DNA of 64,000 nt, from assembly GCF_000685075.1 (NCBI RefSeq), contig NZ_BAYD01000012.1, positions 1-64,000 on the forward strand. Direction: 5' to 3'. The translations under genes and the position numbers were made by a program. The stretch is from Paraburkholderia oxyphila NBRC 105797. Its GTDB lineage: Bacteria > Pseudomonadota > Gammaproteobacteria > Burkholderiales > Burkholderiaceae. Below the pieces are notes generated by a model. That model did not search any database. It was not told the origin of the DNA and worked only from the letters and a program-made list of their open reading frames with translations. Positions 33,231 to 42,624 of the stretch are shown here, piece after piece. Each line of letters starts with the position of its first letter. Position 1 is the stretch's first letter.

Positions 33231-34220
33231 TCACCGCCGCGCCGCCTCCGCCTCCTGATAAAGCTCGCGCAGCGCCTGCCCGAACACGGTATCCACCTCG
33301 CGCTGCACGCCCGCGCGCGTGAAGAGCGCAATGGGCGGCAGCGTCCAGTCGAAGGTGTAAGGCACGATCGCCACGCCGGCGATGTGCACGAGCTCTTCGG
33401 CAATATCGGCGGGCACGATCGACACCGCGTTTTCGTTCGCCGCGATCATCTCGCCGATCAGGCGCGACGTATAGCTCTCCATGATGGGCACGGGCGGCGC
33501 CGAACCCGCATGCAGGAAGAGGTCGGAGATCTGCTCGCGGATCGGCGTGTTCGGCGCGCCCAGGATCCAGTCGAGCTCCGCGAGCTTCTGCCAGTTCGCC
33601 TTGCTGCGCCCGAGCCGCGCGGCAAGGCGCCGGCTCGCGATCAAGCGCGGCGTCTGCTGATACAGCACGTCGAACTTCAACTGCGCGACGTCGACAGTGG
33701 ACGAGGCGCGTCCGATCACGAGGTCGAGCGTGTGGTCGCGCAGGCGCGGCAGCAGCGCGTCGCTCGTGCCTTCGTGGATCGTCATGGTCACGCGCTGCGG
33801 CAGGCGCGACTGCGCGAGCCGGATGGCCGCGGCCAGCGTGCGCCCCGAAATGAACGGAATCACGCCCACGTGCAGCCGCGTGGCGTGGCCGGCGTGCACC
33901 GCCTCGATATCGCGCGCGAGATGGTCGAGATCGTGCAGCATGGCCTGCGCGCGCGCCAGCACGACGTTGCCGAGCGCCGTGGGGGTCATGCCGCGCGGCG
34001 AGCGGTCGAACAGCGGCGCGCCGAACATGCTCTCCATCTCGGCCAGCGCATTGGTCACGGCGGGCTGGCTGGTGGCCATGTGCTCGGCCACCCGCGTGAG
34101 CGAGCCGTGCTGGCGGATCTGCAGGAGCAGCACCAGATGGCGCATTTTCAGGCGCGTGTTCAGGCGCCTCGTTACTTCGTCGGTACTGAATGACACGATC
34201 CGCAAGCCCCCCGGGGGCAT
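33231..34220 (-). CDS. LysR-family transcriptional regulator (aromatic-pathway type)
   Basis: About 329 residues. The helix-turn-helix lies at LKMRHLVLLLQIRQHGSLTR, VAEHMATSQPAVTNALAEME with FDRSPRGMTPTALG. The first 25 residues, NTRLKMRHLVLL, match the PcaQ/GbpR-like subgroup. The effector domain covers the remainder. The start may be ATG 34220 or the GTG at 34196. It is divergent from malic enzyme, with a 136-bp region between, and convergent with the MFS gene. It may regulate either; no ligand can be assigned. Confidence 0.9.
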   Translation of the reverse strand: MPPGGLRIVSFSTDEVTRRLNTRLKMRHLVLLLQIRQHGSLTRVAEHMATSQPAVTNALAEMESMFGAPLFDRSPRGMTPTALGNVVLARAQAMLHDLDHLARDIEAVHAGHATRLHVGVIPFISGRTLAAAIRLAQSRLPQRVTMTIHEGTSDALLPRLRDHTLDLVIGRASSTVDVAQLKFDVLYQQTPRLIASRRLAARLGRSKANWQKLAELDWILGAPNTPIREQISDLFLHAGSAPPVPIMESYTSRLIGEMIAANENAVSIVPADIAEELVHIAGVAIVPYTFDWTLPPIALFTRAGVQREVDTVFGQALRELYQEAEAARR

Positions 34221-34356
34221 CAGGAAAACATAATGGCCCCATACTAAATCAAAATAGGGTCGTTATGACGGCTCTCTAGAATCGCTCTCACTCGAACCAT
34301 TCGAACACCACCGGAGCGCCGCCAGCGCGCCCGGCATCCTATCTGGAGTGAGGAAC

Positions 34357-36642
34357 ATGAACAAGACCGAGCGTCAGGCCGCCCTCGAATATCACGAATT
34401 CCCCACGCCGGGCAAGATCTCGGTCACGGCCAGCAAGCCGCTCGTCACCCAGCGCGACCTTGCGCTTGCCTACACGCCGGGCGTGGCCGTGGCCTGCGAG
34501 GAGATCGTCACCGATCCGCAGAACTCGTTCCGCTACACGGCGCGCGGCAATCTGGTGGGCGTGATCACGAACGGCTCGGCCGTGCTCGGTCTCGGCAATA
34601 TCGGTGCGCTGGCTTCCAAGCCGGTCATGGAAGGCAAGGCGGTGCTGTTCAAGAAGTTCGCGGGCATCGACGTGTTCGACATCGAAGTCACCGAAAGCGA
34701 CCCCGACAAGCTCGTGGACATCATCGCGAGCCTCGAAGCCACGTTCGGCGGCATCAATCTGGAAGACATCAAGGCGCCCGACTGCTTCACGGTCGAGCGC
34801 AAGCTGCGCGAGCGCATGAAGATTCCGGTCTTCCACGACGATCAGCACGGCACCGCCATCACCGTTTCGGCCGCGTTCCTGAACGGCCTGAAAGTGGTGG
34901 GCAAGGATATTTCGAAGGTCAAGGTCGTGACCTCGGGCGCGGGCGCCGCGGCACTCGCGTGTCTGGACCTGATGGTGGACCTGGGTCTGCCGCTCAAGAA
35001 CATCTGGGTGACGGACCTCGACGGCGTGGTCTACCAGGGCCGCACGACGCTGATGGATCCGGACAAGGAACGCTTCGCGCAGGACACGTCCGCGCGCTCG
35101 CTGTCCGAAGTGATCGAAGGCGCCGACGTGTTCCTCGGTCTTTCGGCCGGCGGCGTCCTCAAGCCGGAAATGGTCAAGAAGATGGCGGACAAGCCGTTCA
35201 TTCTCGCGCTCGCCAACCCCACGCCGGAAATCTTCCCCGAGGTCGCGCTCGAAGCGCGCCCGGACGCGGTGCTCGCCACGGGCCGCTCGGACTTCCCGAA
35301 CCAGGTCAACAACGTCCTGTGCTTCCCGTACATCTTCCGCGGCGCACTCGATGTGGGCGCAACGACAATCACGCGCAACATGGAAATCGCGGCGGTGCAC
35401 GCCATCGCGAAGCTCGCCGAAGAAGAGCTCAATGACTCGGTGGCGGCCGCCTACGGCGCCTACGATCTGCGCTTTGGCCCGAAGTATCTGATTCCGAAGC
35501 CGTTCGACTCGCGCCTCATCGTGCGCATTGCGCCGGCGGTGGCGAAGGCCGCCATGGAAGACGGCGTGGCGACGCGTCCGATCGACGACTTCGCCGCCTA
35601 CACGAACGAGCTGCAGCAGTTCGTCTATCACTCGGGCGCGTTCATGAAGCCGATCTTCGCGGCGGCCCGCCAGTTCGTGCGTGACGGCGCCAAGGCGCGC
35701 ATCGTGTTCGCGGAAGGCGAGGAAGAGCGCGTGCTGCGCGCGGTGCAGGTGATCGTCGACGAGAAGCTCGCGCGTCCGATCCTGATCGGCCGCCCCGAAG
35801 TGCTGCTGGCGCGCATCGAGAAGTTCGGCCTGCGCCTGAAGCTCGGCGAAGACGTCGAAGTCACGAATCCTGAGTACGACGAACGTTTCCACCAGTACTG
35901 GACCACGTATTGGGAGCTGCGTTGCCGCGACGGCATCTCGAAGGAGATGGCGCGTGTGGAAATGCGCCGCCGCCTCACGCTGATCGGCGCGATGATGGTG
36001 CGCCTGGGCGACGCGGACGGCATGATCTGCGGCACGGTGGGCGCGTATCACGACCATCTGCGCTTCGTCGACGAAGTGATCGGCAAGCGCCGCGGCGCGA
36101 ACACCTATGCGGCGATGAACATCCTGCTGCTCGACAAGCGCACGGTCGCCATCGTGGACACGCACGTCAACGACAACCCGAACGCCGAGCAGATCGCCGA
36201 GTTCACGCTCGCGGCGGCGCGCCAGATGGAATGGCTCAATCTCGCGCCGAAGGTCGCGCTGCTCTCGCGCTCGAACTTCGGTTCGGGCAGCTCGGCCTCG
36301 GGCACGAAGATGCGCGAAGTGCTCAAGCTCGTCACGGAGCAGAACCCGGATCTGGAGATCGACGGCGAGATGCACGGCGATTGCGCGCTCGACGAAGCCC
36401 TGCGCCTGCGCATCCTCCCGCATTCGAAGCTCAAGGGCGCGGCGAACCTGCTGGTGTGCCCGAACGTGGACTCGGGGAACATTGCCTATAACCTGCTCAA
36501 GACCGGCGCGGGCAGCAATGTGGCGGTGGGGCCGTTCCTGCTCGGCGTGAATGCGCCGGTGAACGTGCTCACCTCGAGCTCGACGGTGCGACGCATCATC
36601 AACATGACGGCGTTGACGGTGCTGCAGGCCAATCGCGACTGA
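34357..36642 (+). CDS. maeB: NADP-dependent malic enzyme with C-terminal phosphotransacetylase-like domain
   Basis: A 761-residue enzyme of the MaeB type, converting malate to pyruvate and CO2 with NADP. The malic-enzyme half contains [34 protein letters not shown] (the catalytic metal-binding aspartates) and [17 protein letters not shown] for the cofactor. The C-terminal half from about residue 430 resembles phosphate acetyltransferase ([40 protein letters not shown]) and is regulatory, without acetyltransferase activity in characterised members. The ATG at 34357 has GGAG 8 bases upstream. A strong terminator follows. It supplies pyruvate and NADPH during growth on dicarboxylates or aromatics. 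Confidence 0.95.
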   Translation: MNKTERQAALEYHEFPTPGKISVTASKPLVTQRDLALAYTPGVAVACEEIVTDPQNSFRYTARGNLVGVITNGSAVLGLGNIGALASKPVMEGKAVLFKKFAGIDVFDIEVTESDPDKLVDIIASLEATFGGINLEDIKAPDCFTVERKLRERMKIPVFHDDQHGTAITVSAAFLNGLKVVGKDISKVKVVTSGAGAAALACLDLMVDLGLPLKNIWVTDLDGVVYQGRTTLMDPDKERFAQDTSARSLSEVIEGADVFLGLSAGGVLKPEMVKKMADKPFILALANPTPEIFPEVALEARPDAVLATGRSDFPNQVNNVLCFPYIFRGALDVGATTITRNMEIAAVHAIAKLAEEELNDSVAAAYGAYDLRFGPKYLIPKPFDSRLIVRIAPAVAKAAMEDGVATRPIDDFAAYTNELQQFVYHSGAFMKPIFAAARQFVRDGAKARIVFAEGEEERVLRAVQVIVDEKLARPILIGRPEVLLARIEKFGLRLKLGEDVEVTNPEYDERFHQYWTTYWELRCRDGISKEMARVEMRRRLTLIGAMMVRLGDADGMICGTVGAYHDHLRFVDEVIGKRRGANTYAAMNILLLDKRTVAIVDTHVNDNPNAEQIAEFTLAAARQMEWLNLAPKVALLSRSNFGSGSSASGTKMREVLKLVTEQNPDLEIDGEMHGDCALDEALRLRILPHSKLKGAANLLVCPNVDSGNIAYNLLKTGAGSNVAVGPFLLGVNAPVNVLTSSSTVRRIINMTALTVLQANRD

Positions 36643-36683
36643 TTGAGCCCGGCGCGCAAGAAGTTCGCGCGCGAACGATGAAG

Positions 36684-36716
36684 AAGGCGGCGGCCCGCGA
36701 GGGCGCCGCCTTTTTT
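36684..36716 (+). terminator. Rho-independent terminator of malic enzyme
   Basis: AAGGCGGCG (36684-36692) pairs with CGCCGCCTT (36704-36712), followed by a run of T to 36716. Confidence 0.9.
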
Positions 36717-36882
36717 GCATCGTCGATGCATGGTCGCCTGGCTGCGAGCGTGACCTCCTGCTATGGATTGCACGAAGTGGGTGCCACAATGTCTATACAT
36801 ATAGGGCGTGTTCGCCAGACAACCGCCTGACGCCAGGGCTTGCGCATGGCGAGCCATTCATCACCCGCAAAGGAGCGCTGCC

Positions 36883-37695
36883 ATGAATTCGAACAAGGCA
36901 CTTTGGGAGAAGGGCGATTTCACGCATATCGCCCGGACCATGAGGGAGAGCGGTGAAGCGCTCGTGAACCGGCTCGGCATCACCAAGGGGTTGCGCGTGC
37001 TCGATCTCGGCTGCGGCGACGGCACCACGGCCATCCCCGCGGCGGATCTGGGGGCCGAGGTTCTGGGCGTCGATATCTCGGGCCCGTTGGTGGCGGCGGG
37101 CAACAAGCGCGCAATGCAGCTGGGGCTCGCCAACTGCCGGTTTCAGGAGGGCGATGCGTGCGACCTGCGCGAACTGAACGACGGCAGTTTCGATCTCGTC
37201 GTCAGCATATTTGGTGCGATGTTTGCCCCCAGGCCATTCGACGTAGCGAAGGAAATGGTGCGCGTGACGCGGCCCGGTGGCCGGATCGTGATGGGCAACT
37301 GGATTCCCGACGACCCGACATGCGTCGCGCAGCTGCTCAATATCTGCTCGGCGTACATGCCGCCGCCGCCCGAGGGATTCATCAGTCCAATGACGTGGGG
37401 CATCGAGAGCAACGTGACCGAGCGATTCGTTGCAGCGGGATGCAAGGCCGAGAATATTGCCTGTTCCAGAGAGACCTGGGTTTTCGATTATTCCGGCACG
37501 CCGGCGCAGTACGTTTCTGAATTCAGGAAGTTCTATGCGCCGACGATCAATGCGTTTGAAGCTGCCGGGAGCGCGGGTCGATCCGCTGAGCTGCAAAAGG
37601 AACTGGAAACACTGTTCAACAGCGCGAATACCAGTTCGCGTGCGGGCAGAACGTCCATTTCCGCAACCTTTTTGCTCGTGACCGTCGCGCTTTGA
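36883..37695 (+). CDS. SAM-dependent methyltransferase, class I
   Basis: A 270-residue enzyme. LRVLDLGCGDGTTAIPAADL is the SAM-binding motif I, GAEVLGVDISGPLVAAGNKR motif II, and RVTRPGGRIVMGNWIPDDP the post-III region of the Methyltransf_11/25 group. It resembles UbiE-like methyltransferases that are often annotated without a substrate. The ATG at 36883 has AAAGGAG upstream. It stands alone between two terminators, so no partner can be named. Confidence 0.85.
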   Translation: MNSNKALWEKGDFTHIARTMRESGEALVNRLGITKGLRVLDLGCGDGTTAIPAADLGAEVLGVDISGPLVAAGNKRAMQLGLANCRFQEGDACDLRELNDGSFDLVVSIFGAMFAPRPFDVAKEMVRVTRPGGRIVMGNWIPDDPTCVAQLLNICSAYMPPPPEGFISPMTWGIESNVTERFVAAGCKAENIACSRETWVFDYSGTPAQYVSEFRKFYAPTINAFEAAGSAGRSAELQKELETLFNSANTSSRAGRTSISATFLLVTVAL

Positions 37696-37747
37696 GTTTG
37701 GCGGGCGCGTCCGCAAGCGTTTTCATTCGGTATACGAAATTATTTGA

Positions 37748-37775
37748 AGGACCCGTCAATGCCGGGTCCTTTTTA
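37748..37775 (+). terminator. Rho-independent terminator after the methyltransferase gene
   Basis: AGGACCCG (37748-37755) pairs with CGGGTCCT (37763-37770), then TTTTTATT. Confidence 0.85.
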
Positions 37776-37936
37776 TTGGCGATGCCGTATTTATTGCGGA
37801 TTTCGGCGCGTTTTTTTGTCTGATGAACGTGTGGCTGGCAACAGTGTTCTTGCTGCCCTTCAGTTTCGCGCGCGTATGCCGATAGCATTTGCGTGGCGCC
37901 CGGCGCGTCACGCAAGGCAACCGCAAGGAAATGAAG

Positions 37937-39463
37937 ATGAAGTTGACCCTGAAGATTCCGCTCGCATTCGCGGCGGCGCTCCTGTTGATGTTCGCGGGGG
38001 CGCTCTACGGAATCTATTCACTGAATCAGTCGCTGAACGTGTACGGCACCACGGTACAAAACAGCGTCGCCAACGAGCGCGCGGTGACGGCGATGCTGGT
38101 CGCCTTCAAGGTGCAGGTGCAGGAGTGGAAGGACACGTTGCTGCGAGGCAAGGATCCCGCGCTGCTCGAAAAGCACTGGTCCGCCTTCGAGGCGCGTGAG
38201 CGTGAAGTGGACGCGCTCGCCACGCAGTTAACGACGAGTCTGCCCGAAGGCGAAAGCCGCGATCTGGTCGAGCGCTTTGCCGCCGCCCATACGACGATGG
38301 GGCAAGGCTATCGCACGGGGCTCGCGGCCTTCAAGGCGGCGGGCTTCGATCCTGCTGCGGGCGATCATGCGGTGGCGGGCGTCGATCGCGCGCCCGCTGC
38401 GTTGCTCGACGAAGCCGCGGGCCGGATTGCGGCGCAAAGCGCCCGCGTTTCGGCCGACGCGGCGAACGAGGCGCGCCACGCGACGGCGATCAGCGCCGTG
38501 CTGATGGTGGCGGCCTTGATCGTCTCCATGACGGGCAGCTGGCTCTTTAGCCGTAGCGTGACGCGGCCGCTTGCGCGCGCGCTCGACTGCACGCGTGCGG
38601 TGGCGAAAGGCGATCTCGCCTTCGAGGTGCAGACTGGCGGCCGCGACGAAACCGCGATGCTGCTCGCCGCGCTCAAGAGCATGCAGCGCAGCCTCGCGGG
38701 CGTGGTGAGCAAGGTGCGCGGCCATGCGGAGGGCGTGGCCTCGGCGAGCGGTGAGATCGCGGCGGGCAATCACGGGCTTGCCTCACGCACGGAGGAGCAG
38801 GCCGCCTCGCTCGAAGAAACGGCGGCGAGCATGGAGGAACTCACGGCCACCGTGCGCCAGAACGCGCAGAACGCGAAACAGGCGGCGTTGCTGGCCGGCG
38901 ATGCGGCGAATACGGCCGCGCGCGGCAAGCAGCTGATGTCGGAGGTGGTCGACACCATGAGCGGGATTGCGTCGAGTTCGGGCCAGATCGTCGAGATCAT
39001 CGCCGTGATCGACGGCATTGCGTTTCAGACCAACATTCTCGCGCTGAACGCCGCGGTCGAGGCCGCGCGCGCGGGCGAGGAGGGACGCGGCTTCGCCGTG
39101 GTGGCCGCGGAAGTGCGCTCGCTCGCGCAGCGCAGCGGTGCGGCGGCCAAGGAGATCAAGGCGCTCATCGAGGCCTCGGCGCAGCGCATCGACGCGGGCT
39201 CGGCGCTCGTGAACGATGCGGGCAACGTGATCGGGGACATGGTGGGCGCGGTCGAGCGCGTGACGGCGATCGTCGGCGAGATTGCGACGGCTTCGCAGGA
39301 GCAGAGCACCGGCATCGAGCAGGTGAACATGGCGGTCACGCAGATGGACGAGGTCACGCAACATAATGCGGCGCTCGTTGAGGAGGCTTCGGCGGCGGCG
39401 CATGCGCTTGCCGAGCAGGCGGTTGAATTGCGCGAGGCGGTGGGGGTGTTCAGGCTCGCGTGA
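37937..39463 (+). CDS. Methyl-accepting chemotaxis protein
   Basis: A 508-residue receptor. An N-terminal membrane helix ([20 protein letters not shown]) and a second at about 190-210 ([20 protein letters not shown]) bracket a periplasmic four-helix sensor domain of about 150 residues; a HAMP domain and the signalling coiled coil follow. The hairpin tip [20 protein letters not shown] followed by [20 protein letters not shown] is the universal MCP signature, and [20 protein letters not shown] is a methylation region. The ATG at 37937 is better placed relative to AAGGA than the ATG at 37931. Ligand unknown. A decayed copy of its 3' end lies at 41076-41292, across the DUF6402 pair. Confidence 0.95.
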   Translation: MKLTLKIPLAFAAALLLMFAGALYGIYSLNQSLNVYGTTVQNSVANERAVTAMLVAFKVQVQEWKDTLLRGKDPALLEKHWSAFEAREREVDALATQLTTSLPEGESRDLVERFAAAHTTMGQGYRTGLAAFKAAGFDPAAGDHAVAGVDRAPAALLDEAAGRIAAQSARVSADAANEARHATAISAVLMVAALIVSMTGSWLFSRSVTRPLARALDCTRAVAKGDLAFEVQTGGRDETAMLLAALKSMQRSLAGVVSKVRGHAEGVASASGEIAAGNHGLASRTEEQAASLEETAASMEELTATVRQNAQNAKQAALLAGDAANTAARGKQLMSEVVDTMSGIASSSGQIVEIIAVIDGIAFQTNILALNAAVEAARAGEEGRGFAVVAAEVRSLAQRSGAAAKEIKALIEASAQRIDAGSALVNDAGNVIGDMVGAVERVTAIVGEIATASQEQSTGIEQVNMAVTQMDEVTQHNAALVEEASAAAHALAEQAVELREAVGVFRLA

Positions 39464-39545
39464 GGCGCGAGCCGATCGAGTGCGATGTGGCGCGATGCGG
39501 GCTCGAGCGCAGCATGGGCTTGAGGTGCTGAATATGGCGGCGCGC

Positions 39546-39917
39546 TTAGGGAATCTTCGCGCGCAAGCGGTCGAGCAGTGAAGGGGGAATGTCGATGAGC
39601 CCCGAATCCCCGCCACCGTCAAACAATACGGCGTGGTCATCGGGCATGAAGTCCGGTACTCCGCCGTCCATCGAATCGAACGTCGTTTCGGCAATGAGAT
39701 TACCGGTGCGGGCTTCGTACAGCCTGCCGACGAAGAAGACTACGTTTCCGCTGACGCTAGTGATGCACGCCTGCGCACGGTATAGACCATTGTGCGATGT
39801 GGTGTCCATGCATTCGCCAGCCTTCGCGCGCCTTCGTGCTTCACAGCCGTAATCGATTAACACGAGGGCAATCGCGCATGAAAGGACGATGACACCAAAG
39901 CGTCGAAATTTTCTCAT
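39546..39917 (-). CDS. Small membrane-anchored hypothetical protein, partner of the DUF6402 gene
   Basis: A 123-residue protein. An N-terminal hydrophobic segment (FGVIVLSCAIALVLIDYGC) is a membrane anchor, or a lipoprotein signal with an atypical lipobox at Cys25. The rest is a small soluble domain outside the membrane, with Cys residues in AGECMDTTSHN and RAQACITSV that could form a disulfide. No family recognised. Its ATG lies 2 bases after the stop of the DUF6402 gene, so the two are translationally coupled. A small exported partner directly after a putative secreted protein is the usual arrangement of an immunity gene, but that role is only an inference. Lower GC than the surroundings. 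Confidence 0.6.
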   Translation of the reverse strand: MRKFRRFGVIVLSCAIALVLIDYGCEARRRAKAGECMDTTSHNGLYRAQACITSVSGNVVFFVGRLYEARTGNLIAETTFDSMDGGVPDFMPDDHAVLFDGGGDSGLIDIPPSLLDRLRAKIP

Positions 39918-39919
39918 TT

Positions 39920-40939
39920 TTATAACCTGACCTTGATGGACGGGGAAATCTTAACGATTTGGAAATCGGAATACAGGATCATGTCGCCACCCGCATTGTG
40001 TGCGTCTTGCCAACGCCGGAAGTCGCTATTGTGTACGGGCCAGTAAGTGCGTCCATACGGGCCCTCGGGTTGAATGATGTATTTGCTCCAACTGCCAAAG
40101 TTTGCCCACTGAGAAACATAGCCCTCGGGTACCAGGCAAATCCCATCTCGATTCCAATGACCCAAATATTGTGAGCCGCTTTCTTTTTCGTCGTCAAAAA
40201 ATGAATAGGGATTTTTGACGTATAGCGCAACGTGCGTCACCTCGGCTACTCTGCCGCTTCCGATAATCGACGGACGAATATGAATTTTGGCGGCTGCTGC
40301 ATACATGGCGAAGCCGCCCAGTGCTCCCGCCAGATCATCAGGTTTTCCATAGTTGAGCATGGCCCGAAAGAAAACGGATGCCTTTTCTAACGCCGACGTA
40401 TCTATCTGAACGCGCTGAAACTGAAATTTCGTATGCAGTTCGTCCATGTTTCCATTCGTTTCGACCAGGGGGGCGATATGTTCTCTATCCTTGAATTTAC
40501 CTAATTTCTTCGCCAATAATGCAAGAGCTGTATTCGTTGTCAGATAGAAATGGCTTTGCAGTACGTCGAAGCGCGCCTTTACTCGCGAATGAGACAATAC
40601 CCAATCAAGACGAATCGTGCTCTGGTCAATTCGATGGGCCGGATATTGATGCGAGCCATCCTGACTAAGGCCATACGTCTTCTCGAATGAACTCATCGCC
40701 TGATTCTTGGGTGAACAATGGAACCATTTGTTCAGAAGCGCGGCTGACGTGTGCCAACCCATCTTCGCCATCGCACCGGGAATATCTGTGACTTCGAACC
40801 GGTCCTGCGCTGACAGGCGCCGTGCGGGTGCTGAAACCTCGGGGCAAGGATTCTCACCTTCGATGTAGCATATATTTCCCGTACGTTTGCGCCATTCCCC
40901 GCCATCTGGAACATACACGGATAATTCTTGTGCGCTCAT
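39920..40939 (-). CDS. DUF6402-family-like protein
   Basis: A 339-residue protein with no signal peptide. The pattern RVAEVTHVALYVKNPYSFFD, QYLGHWNRDGICLVPEG and the DFRRWQDAHNAGGDMILYSD end resembles the DUF6402 family, which I recall as occurring in Burkholderia often near type VI secretion (VgrG/PAAR) genes. No such genes are visible here. A MCP-gene remnant lies on one side and the intact MCP gene on the other. Composition is lower in GC than neighbours, which suggests transfer. It may be a secreted effector or part of one; there is no recognised catalytic motif. Coupled to the small membrane-anchored protein downstream. The start ATG at 40939 has GGGAATATT upstream, a modest site. Confidence 0.65.
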   Translation of the reverse strand: MSAQELSVYVPDGGEWRKRTGNICYIEGENPCPEVSAPARRLSAQDRFEVTDIPGAMAKMGWHTSAALLNKWFHCSPKNQAMSSFEKTYGLSQDGSHQYPAHRIDQSTIRLDWVLSHSRVKARFDVLQSHFYLTTNTALALLAKKLGKFKDREHIAPLVETNGNMDELHTKFQFQRVQIDTSALEKASVFFRAMLNYGKPDDLAGALGGFAMYAAAAKIHIRPSIIGSGRVAEVTHVALYVKNPYSFFDDEKESGSQYLGHWNRDGICLVPEGYVSQWANFGSWSKYIIQPEGPYGRTYWPVHNSDFRRWQDAHNAGGDMILYSDFQIVKISPSIKVRL

Positions 40940-41075
40940 AATATTCCCTTCAAGTAAAAGAATAATACGAGCATATTCAGGGGCTCCAGGCCTTAATCAT
41001 CGTCAAGGAAGCCGGTTTTCGAATTGACTGATTTGACTCGCACAATCCTTCAGTGAAGGGAAACGTGGAGTGACA

Positions 41076-41292
41076 CGGCGGCGAAGGAGATCAAGGCGCT
41101 CATTGAGCCTTCGGCACTGCGCATCGACGCGGGCTCGGCCCTCGTGAACGATACGGGCAACGTGATCGGGAAATGGTGGACACGGTCGAGCGCGTGAGTG
41201 CGCTCGTTGAGGAGGCCTCCACGGCGGTACATGCCACTGCGGAGCAGTCCGTCGAATCGCGCGAAGCGGTGGGAGTGTTCAGGCTCGCGTGA
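41076..41292 (+). pseudogene. Decayed duplicate of the chemotaxis-receptor gene 3' end
   Basis: The sequence from 41076 (CGGCGGCGAAGGAGATCAAG) follows the intact receptor gene from 39141 with scattered mismatches, loses an internal part after about 41178, resumes at GCGCTCGTTGAGGAGGC, and ends in the same GTTCAGGCTCGCGTGA. The match extends past the stop into GAGGCGCGAGCC. It has no start, carries frameshifts and is not expressed as a receptor. With the intact copy it brackets the DUF6402 pair in direct orientation. Confidence 0.85.
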
Positions 41293-41349
41293 GGCGCGAG
41301 CCATCGATTGCGATGTGAGCTCGATCACAACGCGGGCCAGACCGCGACG

Positions 41350-41380
41350 CGGGCTTAAGTCCAACCTGGACTCAAGCCCG
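41350..41380 (-). terminator. Long hairpin downstream of the glycine-zipper gene
   Basis: A 14-base arm at 41350-41363 pairs with 41367-41380, one mismatch, 3-base loop. A second AAGCCCG/CGGGCTT pair lies at 41391-41397 and 41417-41423, next to the stop codon. There is no T run; it may act as a transcript-stabilising or weak termination structure. Confidence 0.45.
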
Positions 41381-41421
41381 AAGAGCGTTCAAGCCCGACA
41401 GGATTCAATCCCGTTGCGGGC

Positions 41422-41853
41422 TTAATCCCAATGGCGACGCTTGCTGTGATGATGGTAGCCGTGGTGATACTCGTCGGCATACGAATTCGAGCGCGAGATG
41501 TGGCCGCCGAGTGCCGCGCCTGCGCCGCCACCGAGTGCCGCGCCCACGAGGCCGCCGCTGCGGCCGCCCATGGCGTTGCCCGCTGCCGTGCCCGCGCCGC
41601 CGCCCAGTGCGCCGCCGATGATGGCGCCCGTGCGTTCCCGACGGTTCGAGGTGACCGCGCCGCCTGCGCCGCCACCCACTGCGCCGCCGATCACGGAGCC
41701 CGTGCGGCCGCCAACGGCGCCGCCAATCGCCGCGCCGGCTACGCCGCCGAGCGCGCCGCCCAGCGCATTGTTCATGTCGCCAGCCGTGGCGGGCAATGAA
41801 ACCGCAGCGGCCAGTGCCGCAATCGCAACCATCGGGATGTATTTCTTCGACAT
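41422..41853 (-). CDS. Glycine-zipper envelope protein
   Basis: A 143-residue exported protein. The signal peptide (PMVAIAALAAAVSLPATAGD) is followed by three or four glycine-zipper segments (GGALGGVAGAAIGGAVGGRT, GSVIGGAVGGGAGGAV, GAIIGGALGGGAGTAAG) and a His/Tyr-rich tail (DEYHHGYHHHSKRRHWD). Glycine-zipper domains sit in or against the outer membrane; the His-rich tail could bind metal. It is also similar in composition to small surface proteins of unknown role in Burkholderia. The start is ATG 41853. The long frame upstream is not coding. Confidence 0.85.
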   Translation of the reverse strand: MSKKYIPMVAIAALAAAVSLPATAGDMNNALGGALGGVAGAAIGGAVGGRTGSVIGGAVGGGAGGAVTSNRRERTGAIIGGALGGGAGTAAGNAMGGRSGGLVGAALGGGAGAALGGHISRSNSYADEYHHGYHHHSKRRHWD

Positions 41854-42150
41854 GGAAAAACCCACTTGTTTTTGAGACGGTGCCGAGTATAGCGGCCGGT
41901 CTGAAAGGCTTCTGTAACGAAGCGGGTCCCACGGGGTAAGAGGTGTAACAAAATGATCCCAAACATTCGCAACGCGGCGACAGGCCGTTACGTGGATCGA
42001 AACAATCGGCGGCGGAGGTAAGCCGGCGTTGGCCTGCGTTGAAATCGCAGGCAGCCATCCGATCTCCCTCCTACACCTCCCAGGAAAATTCCCACGTGTG
42101 CTAACCTGTATAAACATACAGTGTTTTGGTGCGGCAAATGGGACGCAATC

Positions 42151-42522
42151 ATGGGACGGAATCATCGTCATTCTCCGCCGCTCACGGCCGCGGAACTCGC
42201 CGAGATCTACGACCGGCACCCGCTGCCAGTCGTCGTCCGGCTGCTCTGGGAGATCCATCGTTTGCGCTCGACCATCCTGCGCGCGAATCAGATCCGCCTG
42301 ACGATCGGCACGCGCGTGGGGCGGGCGAACACGCCCGCAGGCATGTGGGAGCGTTTCGAGCAGGAGCTCGAAGCCGAGCCTTGCCTGACCGACCCGCTCA
42401 CGCCCCGGCAACAGGGGTTGTTGCATCCGGGCGAGCCGCAAGGGCGGCTCAAGCGGCGTGCGCGCAATGGCGATGCGGGCGTCACGGCTTACGAAGATGA
42501 TTCAGCCGATGACCGCGCGTGA
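42151..42522 (+). CDS. Hypothetical 123-residue basic protein
   Basis: No family recognised with certainty. The first half is a compact helical region, PPLTAAELAEIYDRHPLPVV and VRLLWEIHRLRSTILRANQI, with no signal peptide or membrane segment. The C-terminal third is charged and probably unstructured. A start at ATG 42151 with GGGAC upstream is chosen; a GTG at 42121 is possible. The upstream region 41854-42150 is the divergent promoter zone shared with the glycine-zipper gene. I remember similar small proteins in Burkholderia but no function. Confidence 0.55.
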   Translation: MGRNHRHSPPLTAAELAEIYDRHPLPVVVRLLWEIHRLRSTILRANQIRLTIGTRVGRANTPAGMWERFEQELEAEPCLTDPLTPRQQGLLHPGEPQGRLKRRARNGDAGVTAYEDDSADDRA

Positions 42523-42624
42523 AGCTAGCCGTAGGGTTCGTCGAAATTTGGTTGTAAGTAGCCGTTGCTAGAGTCGTCGCAGACGTCATGCCTTCCGTGG
42601 CAGTCCGAACCAGAGCGACCACCC

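Noticed and set aside
34339..36789. 816-codon open frame opposite malic enzyme
   Set aside because: Mirrors the codon pattern of maeB; composition (His/Arg/Asp-rich) and lack of motifs mark it as a shadow.
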